A stretch of 9,645 nt of DNA from Porticoccaceae bacterium (GCA_017858295.1 JAFMBU010000056.1:1-9645), one strand, 5' to 3'. Positions 1 through 7,371 are shown, numbered from the stretch's first letter. Notes: generated from the sequence alone by a model not told the origin. Numbers and translations are program-made.

Positions 1-1751
1 CCAGTAAGCTTGCGCACCAACGCCCGTCCCAACATCCCCAACTTATGGCCACCAGAAAATCTCGCTGCGTGCGTTTTCTCCACGCCCTGTGCATAGTTGC
101 TTTGACGCGAATAATCGATGCTGATATCGAGAAAAACCGGCTGGTTGTGGGCTGCGGTTTCCAAGGCATGACGCAGGGCCACTTCTATTTCGTTGTTATG
201 TCTGACCGGAATATAGCCGCACTCGATGGAGTCGGCAAAGGCGCCCCAGTTGATATTGCCCAGTTTGGTGCAGGTGCTCTGGCTGTCACTGACACGTCGG
301 CTGTGATTTATACGCGAGAGTTTGCCGTCGTTAAATATGCAGTAGATGGTGCCGAGATTTTCTCGCACGGCGGTGAGTGCTTCCATACCGCTCATCAACA
401 TGGCGCCATCCCCTAGGATGCCGATGACCTGTTTGTCTGGATTGACCAATTTTGCTGCGTTGACCGCTGGTATGCAGTAGCCCATGGCATTGAAACTTGA
501 TGGCGAAATAAAGCTCCGCGGACTATTGATCGGCATTAATTCTGCGGCCAGATAGGTGTGCAGACCGTCGTCGGTAATAATAATGCTGTCATCACTGACG
601 GCGGCATGAAGTTTGTCAAAAAACACTGCGGGGTTAACTCGGCCTTTGCTGTTATGACCCAGCCACTCTTTTTTAAACAGTGCTTTGTTACTCTCTATAT
701 CCTCTACCAAGGTTTTTTTACTGGGCGCCGATGACTGTTGTCCTTGGAGTGTATAGAGTAGGTCGGTGGTGATCTGCTGGATATTGCCGTGCAGCGCTGT
801 CGCGACCCCTTGGGTGTTGCTGTGGTTCTCTTGGCTATGATTCTTGCCGCTGGTAATGCAAATAACATTTTCCGGTAGTTCGGCACTGCCGCTGGCGGTA
901 TCGGCTTCATCCAGATTGGTGCCTATGGCGAGCAAGCAGTCGCAGTCTTTAAAGGCCTGTTCTGCACTGGGCACCGCCGCTGGGCCAAAGATCATGCCGG
1001 CGTGCAAAGGATGTTGGGCGGGAAAGCTACTGACGCCAGCTAGCGTGGTACAGACTGGCGCGCCGATCTGTTGGGCTAGGGCGATGACTTCAGTCTGGGT
1101 GTCCACTGCCCCCCAGCCGACGATAATACCTGGGGACTTTGCTTGCAGAAGTTTTTTGGCAACCGCATTTATCTCTGCGTCGCTGATGGTTTCGGTGTTG
1201 CTATCGGTGCTTTCTGTAAAGAGCGGCAGGGGTTCCTCTATATCGGCGGAGAGCACTTGTATATCTATGGGGATTTCGACAAAAACCGGGCCTGGTCGAT
1301 CGCTGGTGGCGACTCTGTAGGCGGTATAAAGTGTCTCGACGATCTGCTGGTGTTCGCCGATGCTGAAGATCGCTTTGGTCAGAGGTTTGAGAATGTCTTT
1401 TGCGGCGATGGTTGGATAACCGCTTTGCTCGCTATTGGCGCTTTGGACACCGGCAATAATCAAAAGCGGAATCCCAGCTAAATAGGCTTCACCTATACCG
1501 CTGATTGCATGAGTCACGCCGGAACCTGAAACGATTAACATAGTGCCAACCGTGCCCGCACGAGTGCGACTGACCGCGTCAGCCATAAAGGCAGCGTTCA
1601 TTTCGTGATTGACTAAAATAGGGGTGATCTGTTGTGACTGATTTAACTGGTCATAGATTTCGGCGTTTTCCACGCCGGGTATCCCAAAAGTATGGCTAAT
1701 ACCCAGTTGTTCTAGTGCGTACTGGGTTAACCATGCGCCGCTTTTATTCAT
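1..1751 (-). CDS. Thiamine diphosphate-dependent enzyme, acetolactate synthase/decarboxylase superfamily (3' end cut by window edge)
   Basis: An open frame of 583 codons starts at the ATG at 1751, just after a purine-rich GAGAGAG ribosome site, and has no stop before the left edge. The family is usually 540-600 residues, so only the extreme C-terminus should be missing. Three domains are recognisable. The N-terminal pyrimidine-binding domain (about 1-165) has FGIPG at 22-26, the cofactor-activating glutamate E50 in NHE, and GPVFVEIPID at 154-163. A central domain (about 190-335) follows. The C-terminal pyrophosphate-binding domain (about 370-545) has GDG at 447-449 and, 26 residues after D448, the N474-D475 pair that ligates Mg2+. 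There is no signal peptide, membrane segment or Fe-S motif, so it should be a soluble ThDP enzyme cleaving or forming a bond next to a 2-oxo group. It lacks the RFDDR-type FAD motif of biosynthetic acetolactate synthase; the matching stretch reads GTNLDEAD (277-284). The substrate is unknown. It lies 31 bp after rnfE on the same strand and may be co-transcribed. Confidence 0.9.
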   Translation of the reverse strand, partial: MNKSGAWLTQYALEQLGISHTFGIPGVENAEIYDQLNQSQQITPILVNHEMNAAFMADAVSRTRAGTVGTMLIVSGSGVTHAISGIGEAYLAGIPLLIIAGVQSANSEQSGYPTIAAKDILKPLTKAIFSIGEHQQIVETLYTAYRVATSDRPGPVFVEIPIDIQVLSADIEEPLPLFTESTDSNTETISDAEINAVAKKLLQAKSPGIIVGWGAVDTQTEVIALAQQIGAPVCTTLAGVSSFPAQHPLHAGMIFGPAAVPSAEQAFKDCDCLLAIGTNLDEADTASGSAELPENVICITSGKNHSQENHSNTQGVATALHGNIQQITTDLLYTLQGQQSSAPSKKTLVEDIESNKALFKKEWLGHNSKGRVNPAVFFDKLHAAVSDDSIIITDDGLHTYLAAELMPINSPRSFISPSSFNAMGYCIPAVNAAKLVNPDKQVIGILGDGAMLMSGMEALTAVRENLGTIYCIFNDGKLSRINHSRRVSDSQSTCTKLGNINWGAFADSIECGYIPVRHNNEIEVALRHALETAAHNQPVFLDISIDYSRQSNYAQGVEKTHAARFSGGHKLGMLGRALVRKLT

Positions 1752-1782
1752 CAATCTCTCTCGTCCCTGTGTAAGCTGTTTA

Positions 1783-2526
1783 TCAGCTGATATGACCTGT
1801 GGTTCTGATGCGCTTGGCACCTTTAACCGGGCGATCTCGATTGGCGTCGGCGCGGCGTTTAAGGGCGGCGTCTATATAGTTTTTACCCGCAATAAGTAGT
1901 CCAGTAACCAAGAATGCACCTGGGGGCAGTACTGCGATCAAGAAGCTGTAGTTCTCACCAAAGGGCTGCAGCATCCAACCGTTGGCGACTGGGCCAAACA
2001 GCAGGTGCATACTGGCAAATAGCGTGCCCTGGCCAAACAGTTCGCGAATTGCGCCGAGGGCGACCAGTACCAGTAAAAAGCCCAACCCCATCATCAGACC
2101 GTCGAGTGCAGCTAAGCCCACATGGTGCTTGCTGGCAAAGGCTTCAGCGCGGCCGAGAATGGCACAGTTGGTGACAATCAGCGGGATAAAAATGCCCAGA
2201 ATCTGATACAGATCATAGGTGTAGGCTTTCATTAACAGTTCGGCGCAGGTGACGAAGGCGGCGATAATAATCACAAAGGCGGGCAGTCTCACGGCATCAC
2301 TAACATGATTGCGAATCAGCGAGACAATGGTGTTGGAGCCAATTAGAACCGCCATAGTGGCAAGACCCAAACCCAGAGCATTGACCACACTGCCGGTCAC
2401 CGCCAACAGCGGGCATAGCCCGAGTAGTTGCACCAGTGCCGGGTTGTTTGTCCAGAGGCCGTTTTTAGTGACTTCGGAAATACTGGGTCCTTCGCTAGGA
2501 ACTTCTGTAGTAACGTCGCTACTCAT
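1783..2526 (-). CDS. rnfE: Rnf electron transport complex subunit RnfE (RsxE)
   Basis: This is an integral inner-membrane subunit of the Rnf complex, 247 residues long (E. coli RsxE has 231). It has about six hydrophobic segments between residues 30 and 215. LLGLCPLL (34-41) carries C38 and IVTNCAILGRAEAF (117-130) carries C121; in the Rnf/Nqr family these two cysteines plus two in RnfA bind an iron-sulfur cluster inside the membrane. PPGAF at 201-205 is also typical. Compared with E. coli, the conserved GLWxNNxALVQ block starts at residue 23 rather than 12, so there is a short acidic N-terminal extension; the tail after 222 is strongly basic and cytosolic-looking. The ATG overlaps the rnfG stop as ATGA, which fixes the start and implies coupled translation. 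It is the last rnf gene; no nth follows. Confidence 0.96.
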   Translation of the reverse strand: MSSDVTTEVPSEGPSISEVTKNGLWTNNPALVQLLGLCPLLAVTGSVVNALGLGLATMAVLIGSNTIVSLIRNHVSDAVRLPAFVIIIAAFVTCAELLMKAYTYDLYQILGIFIPLIVTNCAILGRAEAFASKHHVGLAALDGLMMGLGFLLVLVALGAIRELFGQGTLFASMHLLFGPVANGWMLQPFGENYSFLIAVLPPGAFLVTGLLIAGKNYIDAALKRRADANRDRPVKGAKRIRTTGHIS

Positions 2527-3185
2527 AGTGCTGCCTGTTCATTTTCACGTGCGGCGTTCGCGGCGGCAGTCTGTAACAGACGCTCGCGATCATCCTCAAA
2601 GTATTGCAGAGTTTTCAGAACCTGTTTGACCACAGCGCGGGGAGTGATGGTAGCGCCGGTAAACTGATCGTAGTCGCCACCTTCTTTTTTAACGGTCCAG
2701 CCGCTGGCTTGAGGATTGACTAAAGACTTGCCATTAAAGCTGAGAATCCAGTCGCTTTTTTTAAGATCCACTTTGTCGCCGAGACCCGGTGTTTCGCGGT
2801 GGTCTACGACCCGCACACCGGCAACTGAGCCATTAAAGTTAACCCCGATAATCATCGAGATAGCACCGCTATAACCGTCAGGTGTAACCGCGGGAATAAT
2901 CGCCGCCACCGGCTGACCTTGATCTCGCGCAATATGAATATTGCCGCCTTTTTTCAGGCCCAGTGTTGCCCAGAATTGTTCTGGCACTGGCTGCACATCC
3001 ATCAGCATGTCGTTGTCATGGCGCTCTAGAGGAATAATTTCCAGCAGGGCGCGCTGAGCCGCTTCACGCTCGGACTGTTCAATACGCTCATAGGTTAGTT
3101 CATTGGTGGTGGCTAAAATTAGCGAGGTGACCAAGGCGAAGAGGGCGAGGACTACGCTGTTAAAACCCATTGATTTGATAATCAT
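2523..3185 (-). CDS. rnfG: Rnf electron transport complex subunit RnfG (RsxG), covalent-FMN protein
   Basis: This is the FMN-carrying subunit, with one membrane anchor (about residues 8-27) and a periplasmic FMN-binding domain (about 85-195). The flavinylation motif Dxx(S/T)GAT is present as D173-Q-F-T-G-A-T179, so T179 is the predicted residue to which FMN is joined by a phosphoester bond; ApbE does this in related Nqr/Rnf systems. ETPGLGDKV at 131-139 is the other conserved family block. At 220 residues it is slightly longer than E. coli RsxG (206), with an Ala/Glu-rich tail after 200. The start at 3185 overlaps the rnfD stop by one base (TGATG) and has a near-perfect Shine-Dalgarno sequence seven bases upstream, which favours it over the second ATG at codon 6. 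Confidence 0.96.
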   Translation of the reverse strand: MIIKSMGFNSVVLALFALVTSLILATTNELTYERIEQSEREAAQRALLEIIPLERHDNDMLMDVQPVPEQFWATLGLKKGGNIHIARDQGQPVAAIIPAVTPDGYSGAISMIIGVNFNGSVAGVRVVDHRETPGLGDKVDLKKSDWILSFNGKSLVNPQASGWTVKKEGGDYDQFTGATITPRAVVKQVLKTLQYFEDDRERLLQTAAANAARENEQAAL

Positions 3186-4249
3186 CAGCCTTCCTCCTTC
3201 TCTGTGGCTCTGCGTCTATCAGTATGGCCGTAGGTGCGCGGCAAGGTGTAGTTGTCGATAAAGGGTGCGGCAAAATTTGCCAGCAACACAGCAAAGGCCA
3301 CGGCATCTGGGTAGTTGCCCCAGGCGCGAATCACATAGACCAGCACGCCGATCAGAGCGCCAAATATAAGCCGCCCACGATTGCTCACCGCAGAGGAGAC
3401 TGGGTCGGTAAGAATAAAGAATGCACCCATCATCGAGGCACCACTAAACAGATGCATCAGCGGCGAGCCCGGGCTCGACGAGCTGCCGGAATCCCAAAAG
3501 ATAATCGACATCAGTGCCAGCGCGCCGAGCATGCCAACAGGGCCATGCCAAGTGAAAATACGCTGCGTCAGCAGAACCATACCGCCAAGCAGAAAGCCGA
3601 GATTGACCCACTCCCAACCGGCACCGGCAAACATGGCCTGATTAAATAGCGGCTCGCGGTCATAGACCTGGTCCACTAACAGACCGCTGCTGTGTTTAAA
3701 GACATCCAGTGGCGTTGCACCAGTGACTCCGTCGGCGGGACTGTAGCCGGCAAAGACAATTTGCAGGGATTCGATTAAGCCCGGATGGGCAGTGCCTGCA
3801 GGCAGCAATGCCAGCGGTGCTACCCAAGTGGTCATCTGAATCGGGAAGGAGATCAGCAGAACAACATAGCCCACCATCGCCGGATTAAACGGGTTATACC
3901 CGAGGCCACCATAGAGTTGTTTGGCAACAACGATTGAGAAAACAGTGCCCACCACCACAACCCACCAGGGTGCCAAGGGCGGTAGGGCGAGACCCAATAA
4001 CACTGCAGTAACAACAGCGCTGTAATCGCCGAGATAAAAGCTAATTGAACGGCCGCGCATTTTGACAATCGCCGCTTCACAGACAACAGCAGTCACTGAT
4101 GCCAGCACCACATTGATAAAGCTGCCCCAGCCAAACTGCCAGGTCAGTGCGGCTAGCCCCGGAATAGTGGCGAGCAACACCAGCTTCATCACCTGGGAAG
4201 TGTTTTGCGCTGCATGGGCGTGGGGTGAGGAGACCTGTTTAAATGCCAT
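3185..4249 (-). CDS. rnfD: Rnf electron transport complex subunit RnfD (RsxD), covalent-FMN membrane protein
   Basis: This polytopic inner-membrane protein of 354 residues (E. coli RsxD has 352) is homologous to NqrB. Hydrophobic segments cover roughly 20-58, 77-113, 122-150, 213-231, 236-252 and 290-332. The flavinylation motif reads D173-G-V-T-G-A-T179 followed by PLD, so T179 should carry FMN by a phosphoester link on the periplasmic side. YGGLGYNPFNPAMVGY (113-128) and FFILTDPVSSAVSNRGRL (277-294) are strongly conserved family blocks. RnfD is thought to form part of the ion path and to pass electrons between flavin and Fe-S centres. The start overlaps the rnfC stop by one base (TAATG), and the 3' end overlaps rnfG by one base (TGATG), so translation is coupled on both sides. 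Confidence 0.97.
   Translation of the reverse strand: MAFKQVSSPHAHAAQNTSQVMKLVLLATIPGLAALTWQFGWGSFINVVLASVTAVVCEAAIVKMRGRSISFYLGDYSAVVTAVLLGLALPPLAPWWVVVVGTVFSIVVAKQLYGGLGYNPFNPAMVGYVVLLISFPIQMTTWVAPLALLPAGTAHPGLIESLQIVFAGYSPADGVTGATPLDVFKHSSGLLVDQVYDREPLFNQAMFAGAGWEWVNLGFLLGGMVLLTQRIFTWHGPVGMLGALALMSIIFWDSGSSSSPGSPLMHLFSGASMMGAFFILTDPVSSAVSNRGRLIFGALIGVLVYVIRAWGNYPDAVAFAVLLANFAAPFIDNYTLPRTYGHTDRRRATEKEEG
3191..3199 (-). promoter_or_regulatory. Strong Shine-Dalgarno of rnfG inside rnfD
   Basis: On the minus strand AAGGAGGAA lies just before the rnfG ATG, with AGGAGG seven bases from the start. It is the only near-consensus ribosome site in the operon; the other internal genes rely on weak sites and stop/start overlap. 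It sits within the last codons of rnfD, fixes the rnfG start, and may give rnfG independent re-initiation. Confidence 0.8.
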
Positions 4250-6024
4250 TATTCTGTCAACTCCGCGAGCTTGGATTTGGATTGCTCAAGTTTTTGTCGC
4301 GTGTTTTCCACCGCGGCGCTGAGTTTGTCTTGTTTTCCAGTATCACTATTTATAGCTTCAGCCAGTTTCTCTTCAGCCACCTTTAAGCGCTGCTCGGCGC
4401 TGGCAATGGTGCGCTCAAGTTTGGCGCGCTGATCTTCCGGGCTGGCCTGCTTGGCGGCGGCACGGGCTTGGGCTGCAGCAATAATATCCGCCGCAGAGGA
4501 GCTGGGTACGGCACCAGATGGCGCGGCAGTTGCCGGTGCGTTTGTGGCGCCATTGGCGGTTGCCGCCAGATGATCGGCTTTAGCTTGCTGAGTCGCTTCG
4601 CGACGTGCGACACGCTTGGCTTCTTTTTCCCGCTCAGCCTGTTCGATGCGCTCTTTATGAAACTCAAAGCGCTCTCGAGCGTGATCAGATTTTACTTTCT
4701 CTTCTCGGGCCTGACGAATTTCACCCTTGGCGGCGCGATAGTATTGCACCAGGGGAATATTGCTTGGGCAGACATAGGAGCAGGCACCACATTCTATACA
4801 GTCAAAGAGATTGTGCGCTTCGAGACGATCGTGTTCCTGTGCCTGGGCATACCAAAACAGCTGTTGTGGCAGCAGCGAAACCGGACAGGCTTCGGCACAC
4901 ATACCACAGCGAATGCAGGGCTGTGCCGGCTCATCATCGGGAATCTCTGAATAGCTGGGGGCGAGAATACAGTTTGTGGTTTTTACAATGGGCACATCGG
5001 CGGAGGGCAGAGTAAAGCCCATCATTGGCCCGCCCATTACGACACGGCCGCCGGCCTGTTCATCGAATTGATTGTGGGACAGCAGATGGCTCACAGGGGT
5101 GCCAATCAAGGTGTCGTAGTTGCGCTGAATGCCCACTGCATCACCAGTCACCGTAGTCACTCGAGAAATCAGCGGCTCGCCATCAATAATGGCACGCTTG
5201 ATTGCGTAGGTGGTGCCTATATTGATACAGACCATGCCCTCATCCGCGGGCAACTTGCCGGCGGGTAGCTCTTTGCCGGTCAGTATATAAATCAGCTGCT
5301 TCTCGCCACCTGAAGGATATTTAGTAGGGAACACCACCACTGAAATGCCTGTGCCTTCCACATGGGGGGCGAGAGCTTCAATGGCTTCGGGTTTGTTGTC
5401 TTCAATGCCAATCATAATATGGTGCGGGTGATCGAGAATGGCACTGAGAATTTTAATTCCTTCGACAATCTCACCGGCACGCTCGCGGATCGCAGAGTCG
5501 TCGGCGGTGATATAGGGCTCACATTCCGTGGCGTTAACAATCAATGTATCGATCGGTCGTTGACGCCCGGGGTTGAGTTTAACCGCTGAGGGGAAACCGG
5601 CGCCGCCCATACCAGAGATACCGGCATTGCCGACCATCTCAATAAGCTTTCTTGGGGAGATATGCTCATAGTCGCTAATACCCTGATGCTCAATCCAAGT
5701 ATCGGCACCATCGGTGGTGATTTCGATACAGGGCGCGAGCATGCCTGAGGCGTGGGCAATGGGCCTGTGCTCGATGGCGCTGATGGTGCCGGAAGAGGGC
5801 GCGTGCATGGGAATACTCACCATACCTGTAGCTTCTGCAATCACCTGACCTTTAAGGACCTGCTGACCAATCTCCACACAGGGGGTGGCCGGCGCGCCAA
5901 TATGTTGGCTCAGGGGGATAATTAATTTTTCCGGAATCGGCAACTGGCCAATAGGCTGCGTCACAGACTGATGTTTGTTTTCCGGAGGATGAACGCCACC
6001 AGGTGTTACCCAGGTTCTACTCAT
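4249..6024 (-). CDS. rnfC: Rnf electron transport complex subunit RnfC (RsxC), NADH-oxidising Fe-S flavoprotein
   Basis: This peripheral cytoplasmic subunit is the NADH entry point of the complex. In order: an N-terminal RnfC domain starting with GGVHPP (9-14); a flavin/NADH-binding domain related to the NuoF family with GMGGAGFP (138-145), NATECEPY (164-171) and YPSGGEKQ (236-243); an SLBB-type region; and two 4Fe-4S motifs, C370/C373/C376/C380 and C409/C412/C415/C419, each ending in CP. After about residue 430 the chain becomes highly charged and helical, then Ala/Ser/Pro-rich (about 480-525), then charged and coiled-coil-like again to residue 591. This tail is shorter than in E. coli RsxC (740 residues). 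The ATG overlaps the rnfB stop as ATGA, with GAGG seven bases upstream. All cofactor residues are intact. Confidence 0.97.
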   Translation of the reverse strand: MSRTWVTPGGVHPPENKHQSVTQPIGQLPIPEKLIIPLSQHIGAPATPCVEIGQQVLKGQVIAEATGMVSIPMHAPSSGTISAIEHRPIAHASGMLAPCIEITTDGADTWIEHQGISDYEHISPRKLIEMVGNAGISGMGGAGFPSAVKLNPGRQRPIDTLIVNATECEPYITADDSAIRERAGEIVEGIKILSAILDHPHHIMIGIEDNKPEAIEALAPHVEGTGISVVVFPTKYPSGGEKQLIYILTGKELPAGKLPADEGMVCINIGTTYAIKRAIIDGEPLISRVTTVTGDAVGIQRNYDTLIGTPVSHLLSHNQFDEQAGGRVVMGGPMMGFTLPSADVPIVKTTNCILAPSYSEIPDDEPAQPCIRCGMCAEACPVSLLPQQLFWYAQAQEHDRLEAHNLFDCIECGACSYVCPSNIPLVQYYRAAKGEIRQAREEKVKSDHARERFEFHKERIEQAEREKEAKRVARREATQQAKADHLAATANGATNAPATAAPSGAVPSSSAADIIAAAQARAAAKQASPEDQRAKLERTIASAEQRLKVAEEKLAEAINSDTGKQDKLSAAVENTRQKLEQSKSKLAELTE

Positions 6025-6650
6025 GCTGCATCCTCATTGTGAGCCGCAGGACTAACTTCGCCGCGGCGATCCGTGGCAATCATTTGTCCGGGCTTGGCGG
6101 GAATCGACCACTTCCAGTCAGCAATGGTTTCGGCAACCGGCAGCATATCGATACAGTCCACTGGGCAGGGCTCAACGCAGAGATCGCAGCCAGTGCACTC
6201 ATCGGCAATGACCGTGTGCATTAATTTTGCTGCGCCTAAAATAGCATCAACTGGGCAAGCCTGAATGCATTTGGTGCAGCCGATGCACTCCTCTTCGCGG
6301 ATAAAGGCGACGGTTCGCACTTCGCTTTCTTCGCCGTGCTCCGCATCCAATTCTGGTGCAGGCACATCCAAGAGGTTGGCGATGGCATTAATCGTCGCCT
6401 GACCACCCGGAGGACATTTATTAATCACGTCGCCATTGGCGATGGATTCTGCATAGGGACGACAGCCGGGAAAGCCGCACTGACCACATTGAGTCTGGGG
6501 CAATAGCTCGTCGATCTGCTCGACAATAGGATCGCCCTCAACCTTGAATTTTTCTGCGGCAAATCCCAGCAGCCCGCCGAATACAATCGACAGACCGACT
6601 AGGGCAACCAGGGCTGCAAGAATGGGGTTTTGCGCGATAAGCTCAATCAT
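6021..6650 (-). CDS. rnfB: Rnf electron transport complex subunit RnfB (RsxB), polyferredoxin
   Basis: This Fe-S subunit passes electrons between the complex and ferredoxin or another soluble partner. It has 209 residues (E. coli RsxB has 192). An N-terminal membrane anchor (about 8-30) is followed by the four-cysteine cluster domain C55/C58/C63...C79 and then two ferredoxin-type 4Fe-4S motifs, C122/C125/C128/C132 and C152/C155/C158/C162, each followed by P. By the usual ferredoxin rule the fourth cysteine of each motif serves the other cluster. The ATG follows the rnfA TAA with no gap, and the stop overlaps the rnfC start by four bases. No strong Shine-Dalgarno is visible, so translation is probably coupled to rnfA. 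Confidence 0.97.
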   Translation of the reverse strand: MIELIAQNPILAALVALVGLSIVFGGLLGFAAEKFKVEGDPIVEQIDELLPQTQCGQCGFPGCRPYAESIANGDVINKCPPGGQATINAIANLLDVPAPELDAEHGEESEVRTVAFIREEECIGCTKCIQACPVDAILGAAKLMHTVIADECTGCDLCVEPCPVDCIDMLPVAETIADWKWSIPAKPGQMIATDRRGEVSPAAHNEDAA

Positions 6651-7226
6651 TTAAACGAGTCCACTGAATCCCATAAAGGCCAGTGACATCAGTCCGGCGG
6701 TAATCATGGCAATGGCGGCACCTTTAAATGACTCTGGGACATCTGCTGCAGCGAGGCGCTCACGCATGGCTGAGAAGAAAATCAGTACCAGTGAGAAACC
6801 CGCGCCGGCACCAAAGCCGTAGAGCGAAGACTGAACAAAGTTGAGATCTTTTGAGGTGTTTTGCAAGGCCACACCCAGCACCGCACAGTTGGTGGTGATC
6901 AGGGGTAGAAACACCCCCAGCACACGGTAGAGCAATGGGCTGGTTTTCTCGATAAACATCTTGGTGAACTGCACCACGGCAGCAATCACCAAAATAAAGG
7001 CGATGGTACGCAGATAGATCAGACCCAGAGGCTCAAGCACCATGGCGTTGACTATATAGCTAGCCATGGCTGTCAGCGTTAAAACAAAGGTGGTAGCCGC
7101 AGCCATACCTATGGCAGATTCGAGTTTATTTGAGACACCCATAAACGGGCAGAGTCCGAGGAACTGCACCAGTACATAGTTGTTGATCAGAATCGAACTG
7201 ACCAGAATGACTGCAAATTCTGCCAT
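6651..7226 (-). CDS. rnfA: Rnf electron transport complex subunit RnfA (RsxA)
   Basis: This is the first gene of the operon: a very hydrophobic inner-membrane protein of 191 residues (E. coli RsxA has 193) with six likely membrane helices, roughly 5-25, 37-57, 71-91, 98-120, 134-152 and 168-188. QFLGLCPFMGVSNK (21-34) carries C26 and LITTNCAVLGVAL (109-121) carries C114; with C38 and C121 of RnfE these are the four ligands expected for the intramembrane Fe-S cluster known in the Rnf/Nqr family. RnfA and RnfE are paralogous and pack as inverted partners. The start matches the family N-terminus. The only purine-rich ribosome site, AGAAGG, is unusually far away (14 bases) and lies in the loop of a small hairpin (GCCAA...TTGGC, 7236-7253). 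Confidence 0.97.
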   Translation of the reverse strand: MAEFAVILVSSILINNYVLVQFLGLCPFMGVSNKLESAIGMAAATTFVLTLTAMASYIVNAMVLEPLGLIYLRTIAFILVIAAVVQFTKMFIEKTSPLLYRVLGVFLPLITTNCAVLGVALQNTSKDLNFVQSSLYGFGAGAGFSLVLIFFSAMRERLAAADVPESFKGAAIAMITAGLMSLAFMGFSGLV

Positions 7227-7256
7227 GCTAAAACGCCAAACCTTCTGTTGGCTGCC

Positions 7257-7286
7257 ATTATCGTGGAATCAACTAGCGCGATTCAA
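7257..7286 (-). promoter_or_regulatory. Candidate sigma70 promoter of the rnf operon (proximal)
   Basis: On the minus strand a -35 element TTGAAT (7281-7286) is followed after 18 bp by the -10 element GATAAT (7257-7262), five of six to consensus. Transcription would start near 7250, about 24 bases before the rnfA ATG. A nine-base direct repeat, AGTTGA(A/T)TC, covers the -35 (7280-7288) and the spacer (7266-7274) with a 14-bp period, which could be an operator. Confidence 0.45.
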
Positions 7287-7321
7287 CTGATATGCGGCAG
7301 GTGGTTAGTTCTTTTATGAAT

Positions 7322-7371
7322 AAGTAGTAACTGCAAAATCAGCTACTTCCTAACTACTTCTCAGCTGCTTT
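7322..7371. repeat. Cluster of short direct and inverted repeats between metG and rnfA
   Basis: Three near-tandem units read on the plus strand as TCAGCTACTTCC (7339-7350), TAACTACTTC (7351-7360) and TCAGCTGCTTT (7361-7371), with a period of about one helical turn. AAGTAGT at 7322-7328 is the inverse complement of ACTACTT at 7353-7359, and its first six bases can instead pair with CTACTT at 7343-7348. This could be a regulator-binding array or, if transcribed, alternative hairpins. No metG terminator with a clean stem and T-tract is visible in this spacer. Confidence 0.5.

Noticed and set aside
45..1481. Plus-strand open frames of 112-158 codons under the ThDP enzyme gene
   Set aside because: They lie antisense to a continuous minus-strand frame with full family motifs, and their translations show no recognisable domain.
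1774..1788. AGCTG/CAGCT hairpin in the rnfE to ThDP-enzyme gap, considered as an operon terminator
   Set aside because: The stem is only five base pairs and no T-run follows on either strand, so it is too weak to separate the two genes transcriptionally.
4383..5015. Open frames of 94-160 codons on both strands within rnfC
   Set aside because: They are shadows of the low-complexity, Ala/Glu-rich 3' part of rnfC, with no ribosome sites or domain content.
1783..7226. The possibility that the six-gene cluster is Na+-NQR rather than Rnf
   Set aside because: It has RnfB with multiple ferredoxin clusters and RnfC with two 4Fe-4S motifs, in A-B-C-D-G-E order; Nqr has NqrF with a 2Fe-2S/FAD module and no such polyferredoxin.
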